From contig JBNGIO010004149.1 of the NCBI GenBank assembly GCA_049999805.1, forward strand, positions 1 to 36,601: a stretch of 36,601 nucleotides of DNA. Direction: 5' to 3'. Both the position numbers and the translations under genes were made by a program. The stretch's first letter is position 1; each line of letters begins with the position of its first letter. The notes under the pieces were generated by a model that was given only the letters and a program-made list of their open reading frames with translations, was not told where the DNA came from and did no database searches. The stretch is from Folioceros fuciformis. Taxonomy: Eukaryota > Anthocerotophyta > Anthocerotopsida > Anthocerotales. Shown in pieces: positions 1 to 9,953 of this stretch.

Positions 1-420
1 AAGACAATATAGTTATAGTATCTACACAAGTTTTTTATTTTAAGTAAGAGACCTATAAGACAATATAGTTATATTTAAGGATCCAAATAAAGGTACATGC
101 ATTGGTTTCATTGAAGAGTTTATCTTCTTTAAAATTGTATTGAATAAAAGTTTTAAAGCTTGAAATTGTAATGATCAACATCAATGGTAAATAGATAAAT
201 ATTTGTGTTTCTCAAATTAAAATGATGATGATGATGATACATAATTTAATTATTATATTTTTCTTAATTTAAAATATTTAATTTTTCTCAGATCATTGTA
301 TAAATTATATTCTACATTACTCCTTAATTTTTTTTAGATCATTGTATAAATTGTATTTTGCATTATGAAATACCAATAAGAACAAGGGCTTTGTTAGAAG
401 TTTTGTTGTTTTGCATTTAA
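1..420. other. AT-rich intergenic DNA, no gene seen
   Basis: Low-complexity AT-rich sequence without a convincing reading frame. An approximately 18-bp word (agacaatatagttata) occurs at the very start and again near 58. A 17-bp word beginning agatcattgtataaatt occurs at 290 and 336, a 46-bp direct repeat. A short (GAT)n run lies near 222-238. Confidence 0.6.
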
Positions 421-696
421 TCCAAACTTTTCGACGTAATAACTTTGATCACTGCAGTAATTTGTCAATGTATAGGTGTCGTTATGAGGTCTAAATTTTT
501 CAACATATCAACCTAGACTGTTGCAATAATATACCATCATATAGATGTTCTAATGAGGACCAAAGTTTTCAAAGATAATAACCTTCACCACTTAGTAGTA
601 TGCCACCAAATACGTGTCCCAATGGCATCCAAAATTTTCCACATAACAACCTTGAACGTTTCAGTAGTATGCCACCATACAAGAACGTCATCAATG
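421..696. repeat. 69-bp minisatellite, four diverged copies
   Basis: Four consecutive units of exactly 69 bp start at 421, 490, 559 and 628. Each begins with a tccaaa/tctaaa/accaaa-like word followed by ttttc and an 'aataaccttg'-like core, and the first three end in atgagg or atggca. Units differ by many substitutions but keep length, so the array is old. No coding function is evident. Confidence 0.75.
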
Positions 697-851
697 TTCG
701 CGTGATGTCTAGCCAGAGCAGTTGTCTGTATCAACTGACTAACCTTCAATCATCCAACACACATTACTGCATATGTCGGTGTCCTCACGAAAGCCTCGCA
801 AGTGTTGATTCTCATCCCGGTGGTGTCCTCCACAAACAGAGTTAGTAGTGC

Positions 852-1163
852 TTGTCCCCGCCCTCACAGCTTTGTCCGTGGCTCAAGTCCCCTCTCCTAC
901 TCCTAGCTTGCCCAGGCCAGGCTAGTGCTACGATCCAAGCTCAGCTGCATGATTCAGTCGAAGCGTCGAGGTCCAGGCACAGCTTCGCGATCCAGACACC
1001 ACGCCACGAGCCAGTCAGAGTGTCACAGTCCAAGCACAGCTTCGCGATCCAGGCACCACGCCACAAGCCAGACACAGTGTCACAATCCAAGCACCCCATC
1101 GAAATCCAAGCACGGTGTCGTGATCCTGGCACTGCAACGCGATCCCTGGCTCCTCAGTCCTAA
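852..1163. repeat. 57-bp tandem repeat in GC-richer block
   Basis: A unit starting tcca(a/g)gcacagcttcgcgatcca begins at 972, 1029 and, truncated, at 1086, giving a strict 57-bp period. Since 57 is a multiple of three, both strands stay open across it, which explains the short low-complexity frames here. Nothing else supports a gene. Confidence 0.65.
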
Positions 1164-1440
1164 AAGCGGCGACGGTGGCCTTGCGTGCACACATACATCG
1201 TCTCCCACACACGCGATCTACCCCTGCCGGCTCAACCTCACGACTAGATAGGTTCGGATTCACCAGGTGTCCTCCCCCTGTAGATCACAGATTGTACAGT
1301 CACCTCCTCAGCTTCATGAGCGAGCCTTCCACACAATCAGTTTGGTTCGAGTTCATGGACAGCCTAAGCTTGCGCTCACTGAGTCTCTCCCTCCTGGCTT
1401 TTGGCACTCACACACACGTCCATCCGTCGTTGTCCACCAG

Positions 1441-1715
1441 CCCACTTCTCCGCACCTCCATGCACCGGCGCCGCCCTGGTGCCCGCGACGGGACACACAG
1501 CTTGTTGGAATTCCTCTGGCGCTTGAGCTGAGTGCCTCAGCTCATTGTCCAGCATTGGCGCTACCCTGATGCCCGCGACGGGACACCATAGCTTGCTGGA
1601 ATTCCCCTGGCACTTGAGCTGAGTGCCTCAGCTCACCGTCCAGCGCTGTCATCCACCGATGTCATGCTGGTGCCCGCGACGGAGCACCATAGCACTTGTG
1701 AACTTGTGTGCTTGA
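1441..1715. repeat. About 90-bp direct repeat, 2-3 copies
   Basis: The word gcccgcgacggga(g)cac occurs at 1481, 1571 and (mutated) 1672. The sequence after the first two, including cttgagctgagtgcctcagctca, is nearly identical. The period is 90 bp, then about 101 bp. The block continues the GC-rich repeat-like DNA begun at 850 and may be part of one unrecognised element. Confidence 0.6.
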
Positions 1716-2948
1716 GCTCTGGGGTTTGTAAGCCAGATCTCAATCCTGCAAGCACAGCGGCTGGGTTTGCGAGTCGTAGTAAGTTCCCCACCTAGCCCCG
1801 GCGTGGCACGCTCTGATTGCTAGTCACACATGCTCACACCGCAATGCAACCCATCAACGCTTTCACTCTGATTTTTGAGCAGTGGATTCACAAGCAATTC
1901 CTTGGCCAGCTACCTTAGCCGCAAGCTTAGGCTCAACGAGAGAACTTCTAACAACTGCGAGACTGAGCCTAGAAGTTCAGTTCTTATCTGTCACGCTGCG
2001 CCTGGCCGTTACCCCAAGTCCTCTTCTCCATCATCGCCATGCCGCCCACGCTCGAAACCTCTCCACCATTTCGCACAATGATGGTTCTGAACCCTTAACG
2101 GGTCACACGTTCCCTACCTAGCTATCCCTATCTACCTAATCATATAATTAGACTAATTACATATGATTAGCCTAATTATATCTATTTGATTAATTAGATA
2201 CCCTAATTAATCAACATAGCTTGATACCTCTAAGGCCGAAGGATTTCAGCCCGATCCATGGTTTTTGGATAGAGTCCTCCATTCAGATGGTTGCAATCTA
2301 TAGCACAAAGCATTGGAGAGGTTTTCCTACACTTGATCCTTATGAATAGGACCAATCCAAGTGACTTTAGAATCCCCCATCATTGCATCTACATGCCCAC
2401 ATCTAGCCCAAGAGCGAACTTCTTCGAATATGGCTTTTCTAAAGATGATCTTGTCCTCGGGGTGTTTAGGAGCTTCCTGCCACTTCATAAGGAGTAGATA
2501 TTTGAAACAGCGTCCCACCCCAAATCGGTGCCCCTAGCCTGAAACAATAATTTAAAGTGTCATTTCGATGGGGGTGGGGTACTTAACCCCCAAAACCTAG
2601 CCAATTTGGCATCGGTTCTAAACCGCTTCTTTCGTGCACCATTTCACACTTGTTGTTTTGTCCTTCAGCAAATTCCAATCTCTCACCAAGGTTTTCATCA
2701 ACTTCTACTCATTGTCATCCAAGCACCAAAACAAAAACCTTGTTTGGGCTCCAAGCTAGAGAAATTCTCCATATGAATTCTACCCTAATCCACCATTGAA
2801 AATTGAGCTAAGTTTGCCATCATTGGCGAATCCTCCCATTTCAATTCCTTTGAATGATGCTTCGGTTCTGTGGGATCAAGTAGAGGAGACAACACGATTC
2901 TTGGTAGATTTGAGTACTCGATTTCGCACACTAGAAAAATTCCATGTA
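1716..2948. other. Intergenic, no recognisable gene
   Basis: The first part is moderately GC-rich. From 2110 to 2215 it is a TAATTA-rich stretch. A plus-strand frame without ATG runs from about 2796 into the LTR element at 2954; its translation matches no family I recognise. It shows what the element landed in, but I do not call it a gene. Confidence 0.4.
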
Positions 2949-2953
2949 ATCCC
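2949..2953. repeat. Target-site duplication, left copy (ATCCC)
   Basis: Five bases immediately left of the LTR start, matching 3817-3821 immediately right of the other LTR end. A five-base duplication is normal for LTR-retrotransposon integration. Confidence 0.75.
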
Positions 2954-2975
2954 TGTCTTAAAACACAGGCACGGC

Positions 2976-3075
2976 NNNNNNNNNNNNNNNNNNNNNNNNN
3001 NNNNNNNNNNNNNNNNNNNNNNNNNNNNNNNNNNNNNNNNNNNNNNNNNNNNNNNNNNNNNNNNNNNNNNNNNNN
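2976..3075. other. Assembly gap (100 N)
   Basis: Exactly 100 N. The base before it is the end of a 22-bp word that recurs at 3626, so the assembly probably broke inside a repeated LTR. The gap size is likely a placeholder. Confidence 0.95.
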
Positions 3076-3613
3076 TTTGTCAATTTGATAGGTTCTGGAA
3101 ACATTGCTCACAGACGCCATGATACTTTGTAGTAGAAAAACCAACAAAGCAAATTGGAGTATAAGAACACTGATTTGAGGTTTCAAGAACCGTGCCAAAG
3201 TTTTAAAATAAGTTCTATAAAGAACCTCTATAAGAGTCTAAAAGAAGGAAGTTCTATAAAGAACCGCCATAGAACTTGTAAAAGTTCAAGAAAGGTCATT
3301 GCCGATTATGCAGCGGAGTGCACATATCGACCAGCAGTCTCTTAGATTCAAGAACATTACAAAGAACATTCTGTGAAATTAGACGTAGAAAATATTTTGT
3401 GGTTTCTACATGCAAGACCACCGCATCTAACTGCCTCTGTGATTGTGACATTGCCTCTGTGATTGTGACATTGGTCATGATGGACAAGAATCCCAGAAAA
3501 GAGAGGAGACAGGGTCTAAAAATTCTGCTGTCTACGCTCCCACAGTATGGACAGGTTTTGCCAATGTCATTAGAGACCTTGGCAGAATTGCATTGGAGCA
3601 TTGCTCTAGCCAT

Positions 3614-3625
3614 GCTCTGATACCA
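3614..3625 (-). other. Primer-binding site (initiator tRNA-Met type)
   Basis: The minus strand reads TGGTATCAGAGC, the classic plant Ty1-copia/TRIM site complementary to the 3' end of initiator tRNA-Met. It lies directly next to the LTR end with no spacer. Confidence 0.85.
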
Positions 3626-3816
3626 TGTCTTAAAACACAGGCACGGCACTGGCGACCGTCTATGCACGGGAAAACAAGGATCACATGATCGGATCGAAAG
3701 AGTATGTTTTCATTGGATCGGGAGAGGGTATGTAAGAAGTGGCGCAGCACAGACGGTCACATCGGTTCGCACGTGAACGTCGCCAGTTAGTGTTATTCTA
3801 AACGGGCATTGTAACA
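3626..3816 (-). repeat. LTR of the TRIM-like element (191 bp)
   Basis: Bounded by TGTCTT on the left and GTAACA on the right. The inner edge touches the primer-binding site and the outer edge touches the ATCCC duplication. These constraints fix the length at 191 bp, short as expected for TRIM elements. Confidence 0.75.
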
Positions 3817-3821
3817 ATCCC
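3817..3821. repeat. Target-site duplication, right copy (ATCCC)
   Basis: Matches 2949-2953. It directly follows the terminal TAACA of the right LTR. Confidence 0.75.
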
Positions 3822-3979
3822 ATGTGATGTAATTTGTGTGTGGAGTGCAAGTTTTACAGAGTGGGATAACATTGCCGCCAATCTTTAAAGAATATCGTGG
3901 TTTACAATTCTAACTCGTGCTCTCGGCGTCTTGTCATAACAATTCATCGGCTCACGTGTTCGGTTTGAGTACTCTTGCG

Positions 3980-5331
3980 ATGGCGGGCATGTTCGGTTCT
4001 CCTTTATCACCCTCAAAGCCTTTGTCTCCACCTCCGCCACCACCAATTTTTCCATTGCCACATGCCACTTCATTGCCGTACTTCAATATCATGAACGTCA
4101 ACACTAACTTCGAGGAGAAGGACAGATTTAACAACACCAAATTTGAGGTGTGGTCCAAGCACATGAAAATAGCACTAAATATACAAGATTTCTCCCCATC
4201 ATGGAAGGTACCCTCCCTTAGCTATCTGGTCCCCAACCAACAATTGAGCTTGGGTTCAGCAAGATAGACAGGCCATGTAGATGCTTGTGTGTGGTCTTGA
4301 CGAGGTGACCTTACACCACACAAATGGTGTGTCCACTTCTGCTGAAGCATGGAAGCAAATAATCGACATTTATCAATCTACCAAAGTTATGATGTTGGTT
4401 ACGGTACGATTGGAATTTTGTTCTTTGCGTATGGGACCTAATGATAGTGTTGCTCATCCTATAAGCAAGTTTCGGTATTTGTAAGCAAAGCTTGTTGTTG
4501 TGGGGACGACCGTCACTAAATTTGAAGCTTTTGTTCAGTTACTCACTAGCCTTTCGACTAGCTATCAGACCTTTGTTTCCTCTCAAAACGAGACAGTGGG
4601 GAATGCTCACCAAGCTGTGAAGTCAGGCTAGGTGCCAAACATTACCATGTTCGAGATTGCTTGAGCTCTCCTTCAAGAGGACTATGCCAAGTTCAATGTC
4701 GAGACTTCAAAACATGGACAAGAATGGGCTTGTTCGTTGCCAAAGGACGTCAACAACAACACAAGCCTTCCAATAAACATAACTGCCAAAACCTTTCCCA
4801 AGGTTTCGACAAGCTTGCTTCCTTAGCAGCTTTCTCATCCAAGTTGTCAAAGCACCAAGGAATGTGCGACTAGTGTCAGATACGAAGTCATTGGGAACGT
4901 GACTGTCAAATGAAGCAAGCTGGTGAGGCCAAGCGAGAACCTCACACGGCAAATACCATGGTTGTTTAGTCTAAGGCCAAGACCCCTTTTCACTATGGTG
5001 GAGAGGTTTGTGAATAATGAAAGCTTTGTGAAGATATGGGTATGAAGCAAGAAGGACCAGCTATCTTGCATTGTGACAATATGTTAGCAATTGCTTTGGT
5101 TGCTAGCCTTGTCTTTCATGCATGCACCAAGTATATAGAAATTCAACATCATTATACAAAGAATGTTGCTAAGAAGGCTATTGTCAAGGTTCAATATGTG
5201 CCCACTCATGACAACATAACAAATGTGCTGACAAAATCCTTGTTGAAGTTCAATTATTGTTTGCATAGGGAAGGGCTTGGATTGGTGGATTGTAGTAGTT
5301 CAATGATACTAGAAAAATCACTTATTTGGTA
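3980..5331 (+). pseudogene. Deleted Ty1-copia relic: gag joined to RNase H end
   Basis: Remains of a copia polyprotein with several frameshifts and stops. An ATG at 3980 opens a Pro-rich start followed by a gag-like segment (TNFEEKDRF...FEVWSKHMKIAL). After a frame change near 4270 the UBN2-type gag core follows (EAWKQIIDIYQSTK, SVAHPISKFRYL, LLTSLSTSYQTF). A CCHC zinc knuckle, C-X2-C-X4-H-X4-C, is readable at about 4865-4907, but a TAG sits inside it. From about 5020 the frame is the C-terminal part of RNase H (LHCDN, HACTKYIEIQHHYTK, VQYVPTHDNI, LTKSL). Protease, integrase and reverse transcriptase, normally about 3 kb, are absent. The gag and RNase H families are well established; the deletion is directly visible. 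Dead as a coding element. Confidence 0.85.
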
Positions 5332-5790
5332 GTGCCTCCATGGCATATGTTTCGTCACTTAGGTTGATGTTTCAAAGTAGATAGCATGCTTCTCCTCTAG
5401 TCACAAAAGTGGTGTTCTTCTATGTGATACACTATAAACTACAAGCTCAACGTAAGGAAGGACGACCGACTCTAGGTGATAATCGATTTGAAGGTGTTTG
5501 AAGCTTGGCTTCAACAGCGGTGATCTCCATTTGTCCTTAGGACCTTTTAGTTCAATGCAACCAGCGCATGTTTAAGAGGGAGAATTAGAAAAAGAAGTAG
5601 ACCATGTGGTTTTGTATCACATTGGTTAGTCTAACTAGACCTAGGAATAAATGTAGTTAGTTAACTAATAGGCGACACACCCTTCGTTAAACCACTATTT
5701 AAGGGCTTCCAATGTACCCACCCATTGAGTTGTTAATAGATCATCTTTAATGCATCTAGATGCTTCCGCATTAGCAATTCTAACTCACCC
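5332..5790 (+). repeat. Probable 3' non-coding part and LTR remnant of the copia relic
   Basis: After the RNase H stop there is about 240 bp of leader-like sequence and a purine-rich tract (aagagggaga, from 5574) placed as a polypurine tract should be. The following 200 bp hold a TATA-like 'actatttaaggg' near 5692. A 12-bp word caattctaactc near the end (5775-5786) is repeated at 3905-3916 just before the gag start, where the 5' LTR would end. The LTR ends are not clean, so limits are approximate. Confidence 0.4.
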
Positions 5791-7086
5791 CTATCTCCAT
5801 GATCTCCTGTTTATCGCCAGACCCTGCCTCTGCGCTCTATTGTCGATTGCCACACCCTTGGCCACATTTGGTACTAGGTGAAGAGCAAATGAGAAAGTCC
5901 CCTCCGTGCTTTCGTCACCATAGTCCACCTTCACACCTCAATGGCATTTCCCTCCATAAAAGCATCGTCATCAAATACTTAAAGAACATAGCACTTGCTT
6001 AAGGGAAAGCCCCCTTATATTTATTCCTCATCTCATGAGGGCAAGCCAAAGGTATACAGGGATTTAACTCAAACCACACATGTCCCAAAGCCATTGAGAA
6101 GACCCGACATTGTTGTAGAGAGCGAAGGAGGTGAAGTCAAGATATGTGCTTTGTATGTAGAAAAGACGCAACATGGCTGATCTCATAGGCCAAGAAAGGT
6201 AGGAGATTGCCAACTTTGTTGCAAACGACTGCTTGCTCATGAGCCTTTCTATACGAATTGTAAGTGGTGATGATTGAGAGCTAGGAGAAATTTGTGGAGG
6301 CACAACAAAGGGGTAGTGGAGCTTTGCAAGACTAGTTGCCATCCACCCTCTCATTGATTGAGAATTTTTGATTGATTAATATATAATAGTTGAAAGAAGC
6401 CTATTTGGCCTAACACAACAAGCTCATGGACAATATGAACTGCAAACATGAATACTATGATATCCCCTCAAGACCAAAGTGAAAACCAATTTTATTGCTG
6501 TTGTGCAAGGGGCATTGCCCTTACCAATCTTTGACTCAATAGGCCTATTGTTGTTGTAGGATCTTGCACATCTTGTCAACTACGAAGGAGGATTGATTGG
6601 CATCCACTTGTTTAGAAGAGTAAGTGACCCATTGAACATCCCCTATCCATAGGGGACAAACAAATGTTCACAAAAAACACCTCTATTATCTAGACACTAT
6701 TATGAGGAACCTATGGCATTTGGTGCCCAATTGTGTTGTAGTAAAATCTCATCCATAAGAATCGAAACGTCATTGAAGTGACCTCATAACATTGTAGTCT
6801 TCTGTATCTACTTAGCTGATGGGAAGAGCTTTAAAGAGATGATTAAAACAAGTGTCATGAGTCTCTAGGGCATGATGACCAAAGCAATTGCCCATAGTCT
6901 CAAAGGCCTTGAGACCAAAACAACTCCTCAATGTCTACAAATTTATTGGCTAAGCTATGAAGGTAGGGAGGAGGAGGCTAGACCTCTCCTCTTCTCGCAT
7001 GTCATCTCCCTACGATGCATGTGTTTGCTGGGTTTTCCTAGTGTTTGTCTGTTAACTATCAAAAAAAGGTTGTGACTGCATCTATA
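5791..7086. other. Intergenic, no gene recognised
   Basis: AT-rich sequence with only short frames on both strands. The plus strand has blocks of about 60 residues (5995-6180, 6872-7075) that could be remnants of another transposon, but I see no motif that identifies a family. Confidence 0.4.
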
Positions 7087-7087
7087 G

Positions 7088-7353
7088 TAGGTGTATGCTT
7101 CTAGGGTGGGCCTAATCTCTGGAGTCTATGTGGTGACCTAGACTTTAGGAATAGGTCAGAGCTTCCCAAGTATATTTGCATAGAAAGTATATATTAGAAA
7201 AAAAAGATGAGTATGGAACAAGAAATAGTCGATGTAGGCTCCTAGGGAAGGCCTAATCTCTGGAGTCTATGTGGTGACCTAGACTTTAGGAATATGTGAG
7301 AGCTTCTCAAGTATATTTGCATAGAAAGTATATATTAGAAAGAAAAGATGATA
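7088..7353. repeat. 141-bp tandem direct duplication
   Basis: The sequence from cctaatctctggagtctatg (7111) through gcatagaaagtatatattagaaa is repeated at 7252 with only a few changes. This gives two copies about 125 bp long with a 141-bp period. Non-coding. Confidence 0.8.
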
Positions 7354-8568
7354 CACATCGGTATTCCATAGTGCATGACATGAGAGTAATAGTGGCTTTG
7401 TGAAGGTAAAACTTTATGTATGTGGAAACATGTCCAACATGTTAACATGTTGGAATAAACTTAGATAAATTATAGAGTTTGAACTTAAAAATAAAGGAGT
7501 CTGTTTTTTTGTTGTAACTACTATAGTCTAATGAACATTTTAAAATGTCTTGCAATCTTTACACAAGTTTGTAAGATAAAAACTTAAAATATAATTGAAT
7601 AAGAAATAGAATAGTTTATCACGTAATCTACATACATTTTATGTGCTAGCTTAAAAGACTTGTCTAGGTCTAAAAAAGAAGGTCAATGAACTGGAATAGG
7701 TTAGACAAGTGGATAACTTCTCTAAGTTCCTGTTCTAATAATCAAACATTCTCTCGCATCCTTCCTTGTCCCAACACTAGAAGGAAGGGCCCAATGAAAG
7801 ATTTATATGAGAAAAGATAGCTTTTAAAATCCACAATATCATAACAGCTAAGAAACCACTCCGCGCCTCTAAGATTGGGTGAATGTAGAACTTTCCAAGT
7901 CCACATGAGTTTATTTCATCATATATAGACTAGTAGTGCAAGGTAATAAAGAGAACATTGTATGGGTGATAAAAAAAGAAAAGACAAGAACCTACTGTAG
8001 CTTGGGCTGGTGAGAAAATAGTATTGAATTGACCTGCGAGTGTTGAGTGAGAAGCGGGCTAGTGAGTCTGTTTTCGGGAGTTCCACAGTTTGGATTCAGA
8101 AGCTGCTGTCGTTGGCGTTTACTTGACCAGCAGTTCTTCCCCGTCGTTGTTCTCCAGTTGCGTAAGCCATGATACCCGGCGGTAGCGGAGACCAATCCCT
8201 GGCGCCTGTGGCTGTTACTGCTCCTGCTGCTGGCCCACAGTCACTTCCATGTTCAGGAGAACAGCGTCTCCATCTTCCCTCGCTGCAACCACGTGCTTGC
8301 AACATGGTTAGGTCCGTGACAACCCCTCATTGGCCTCTCCCTCCCCGCTCCTCTCCTGTCCTGTCGTTCTCCGGAAACAAACGCCAAGTTCGGGTTCGGC
8401 GATGTTCGCGCCGTTTCCTCAAATTTCGAGCCCGCTCTTCCCCGGGCCCCCGTCAACGCCACAAATTCTCGTCCAGGTTTCACTCATAGGTCACATTCCC
8501 CCGCCTCGAATGGAGCATCGCGTACCGTACTGGATGATTTATTTTCATTCCCTCGCTGCGTCGTTACC
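7354..8568. other. Intergenic; shift from AT-rich to GC-rich
   Basis: AT-rich up to about 7990, then moderately GC-rich to 8500. Overlapping frames of about 100 residues on both strands between 8000 and 8490 have low-complexity Ser/Pro/Arg composition and no recognisable domain. No gene is called. Confidence 0.4.
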
Positions 8569-8569
8569 G

Positions 8570-8634
8570 CTGTCCCAGCGAATCGAACCCCAGACCTGCT
8601 TCTCCGGCGCCTCCGCCTTAACCGCTCGGCTAAA
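8570..8634 (-). repeat. tRNA-like sequence with Pol III A and B boxes (possible SINE head)
   Basis: On the minus strand an A-box-like TAGCCGAGCGGTTAAGGCG (complement of 8614-8632) is followed, 43 bases from start to start, by a B-box GGTTCGATTCG (complement of 8579-8589). The A box resembles class II tRNAs (Leu/Ser), and the spacing fits a tRNA without a variable arm. The acceptor and T-stem arms do not pair properly, so this is not an intact tRNA gene. A tRNA-derived SINE head or tRNA relic is the simplest reading. Confidence 0.45.
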
Positions 8635-8639
8635 ATGAA

Positions 8640-9650
8640 GGGCTGCCTTTTGGGCCTGATAATCGGCCTTGTCCTGTACGTAGAGTAAACATCTGCATTG
8701 GTAGCGGGGGTGTCAGAGCTCCGATGAAAGTGCGCTACAAATCTGGCCTAATTCCTTGAGGATGGAATCCGTGTGATTGATTGATTGATTGATTGCACGG
8801 CTTAGCAGGGGTCCCGCTTCGTCCTCATCCCCCCGTACAGGATGTGTACAATGTCGGTCTGCAAGACTAGATGGAATTGGTTAGAGAGTTTGAATCCACC
8901 GAGAAGGAAGGAACGGGAGGAGGAGGAGGAAGGGGAAAGGATGAGGACTCACAGACAGCGTAGATGAATGGGAATTTATGAGACGGTGGAACTCTTGTTG
9001 TTGGGTTGCACGATTGAACACATATGCTTAGCAGAGATTGTGCATTTGTATGTTTTACAAGGAACGCGGATTGGAAGAAGAATTGGCAAGAAGGTTTGAT
9101 GGACGGAGGGAGGGAGGGAGGGATAGAGCTCATGCGTGAATCGTGAAGTTGGCTGGGATCGGAAATGACCCAGGGTGTACCCGGCACGTCGCACGCCGGA
9201 GAGGTGAAGTATGGACATGTGTAAGAAAGTGCGGTTTACGGAGGGACCGTTGGTGGCAGTTGGGGAGGTCAAAAGCAAGATGGCATGATGGGCCGGGGTC
9301 GGGCGACCAGGGGGCAGCGGTCGCGGGAGTCGAGGCAGGCGGAGGACCGGGCGGTGTGCGGCGCATGGGACGACGGGGTAACAGAACAGGAGCGAAACAG
9401 CCTTGGGTGCGACTGTATGGTTAGCGGTTACGAGTCACCGCACCGACTAACAAGCCTGGTGTTTTGCTGTTTCGGGAAGGGTGGGTCGTGGGAGCGAGTG
9501 CCCGGGACTGCACAGCAGGCGAACAAGGCGGCGTCGGGCTCGATCGGCCCCCGGCGCGATCGCGGCGCCACCGTCCTTGCGCCGTGCTGACAGAGAGGCT
9601 GGGGCATTCCTCTGACTCGGAGCGACGCCTGCGGGACCCGCTCAATGCCG
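8640..9650. other. Upstream region of EXP1, no other gene
   Basis: GC-rich non-coding DNA with small simple repeats: (GATT)n near 8777-8795 and (GGGA)n near 9107-9122. Frames of about 100 residues on both strands between 8970 and 9690 have no domain and conflict with each other. Confidence 0.5.
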
Positions 9651-9659
9651 TCGCCTCGC

Positions 9660-9666
9660 TATATAG
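9660..9666 (+). promoter_or_regulatory. TATA box of EXP1
   Basis: A TATATAG in a GC-rich context, about 290 bases before the ATG. With a normal 25-30 base distance the transcript would start near 9690. That leaves a leader exon of about 88 bases before the predicted leader intron at 9778. Confidence 0.5.
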
Positions 9667-9777
9667 CCTCGCTGCCCCCGCTTGCTAGGACATCGCACAT
9701 CGTCCGTCGCCATCTCTTACACCTGCTGCTCGCTCGCCCGCACTGCCTGCCTCGGACAGCTCGAGCTGAGCTTCCAG

Positions 9778-9951
9778 GTATGTGGTGGCCTGGATCTGGT
9801 TGCGCCGGTTTGGTGTTTGTCTCGCGCTAGGATTTGCTTTGGTGTTGTTTGAGGTGGTGGTGCGGGGTCGGATCTGGCGTTCTGTCGTGGAGGGGCAGGG
9901 TTGGGGAGCTAGGATACATGGCTGAGGTGGGCAATTGATGCAGGTTTGCAG
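9778..9951 (+). other. Predicted 5' UTR intron of EXP1
   Basis: A strong donor (ccag|gtatgt at 9777/9778) follows a GC-rich leader. The T/G-rich stretch behind it ends in tttgcag at 9951, two bases before the start codon at 9954; an alternative acceptor cag lies at 9941-9943. Leader introns placed just before the ATG are common in highly expressed plant genes. Splicing is inferred, not shown. Confidence 0.5.
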
Positions 9952-9953
9952 GA

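Larger units (their letters stand above)
2954..3816 (-). mobile_element. Small non-autonomous LTR element (TRIM-like), minus strand, gapped
   Basis: The element reads right to left. Its 5' LTR is 3626-3816 and a 12-base tRNA-iMet primer-binding site (TGGTATCAGAGC on the minus strand, 3614-3625) directly abuts that LTR. The first 22 bases of the other LTR (2954-2975) are identical to 3626-3647, then run into a gap of 100 N. Both outer ends carry TG...CA, and the pentamer ATCCC is found immediately outside on both sides (2949-2953 and 3817-3821), the expected target-site duplication. The internal part seen is only about 540 bp and encodes no gag or pol domain, so it must be mobilised in trans. 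It includes an exact 20-bp tandem duplication at 3432-3471. The true length is unknown because of the gap. Confidence 0.8.

Noticed and set aside
2327-2518. Minus-strand frame with a YLLLMKWQ-like word resembling a chromodomain of Ty3-gypsy integrases
   Set aside because: Only a handful of residues agree, and the chromodomain aromatic pattern is not complete.
3905-5786. 12-bp match caattctaactc at 3905 and 5775 as full copia LTR pair
   Set aside because: Sequence before the two words does not align over more than about 30 bases, so an intact LTR pair cannot be claimed.
5995-7075. Possible hAT/DUF659-type transposase relics
   Set aside because: Short blocks with several stops. Similarity was too vague to name a family from sequence reading.
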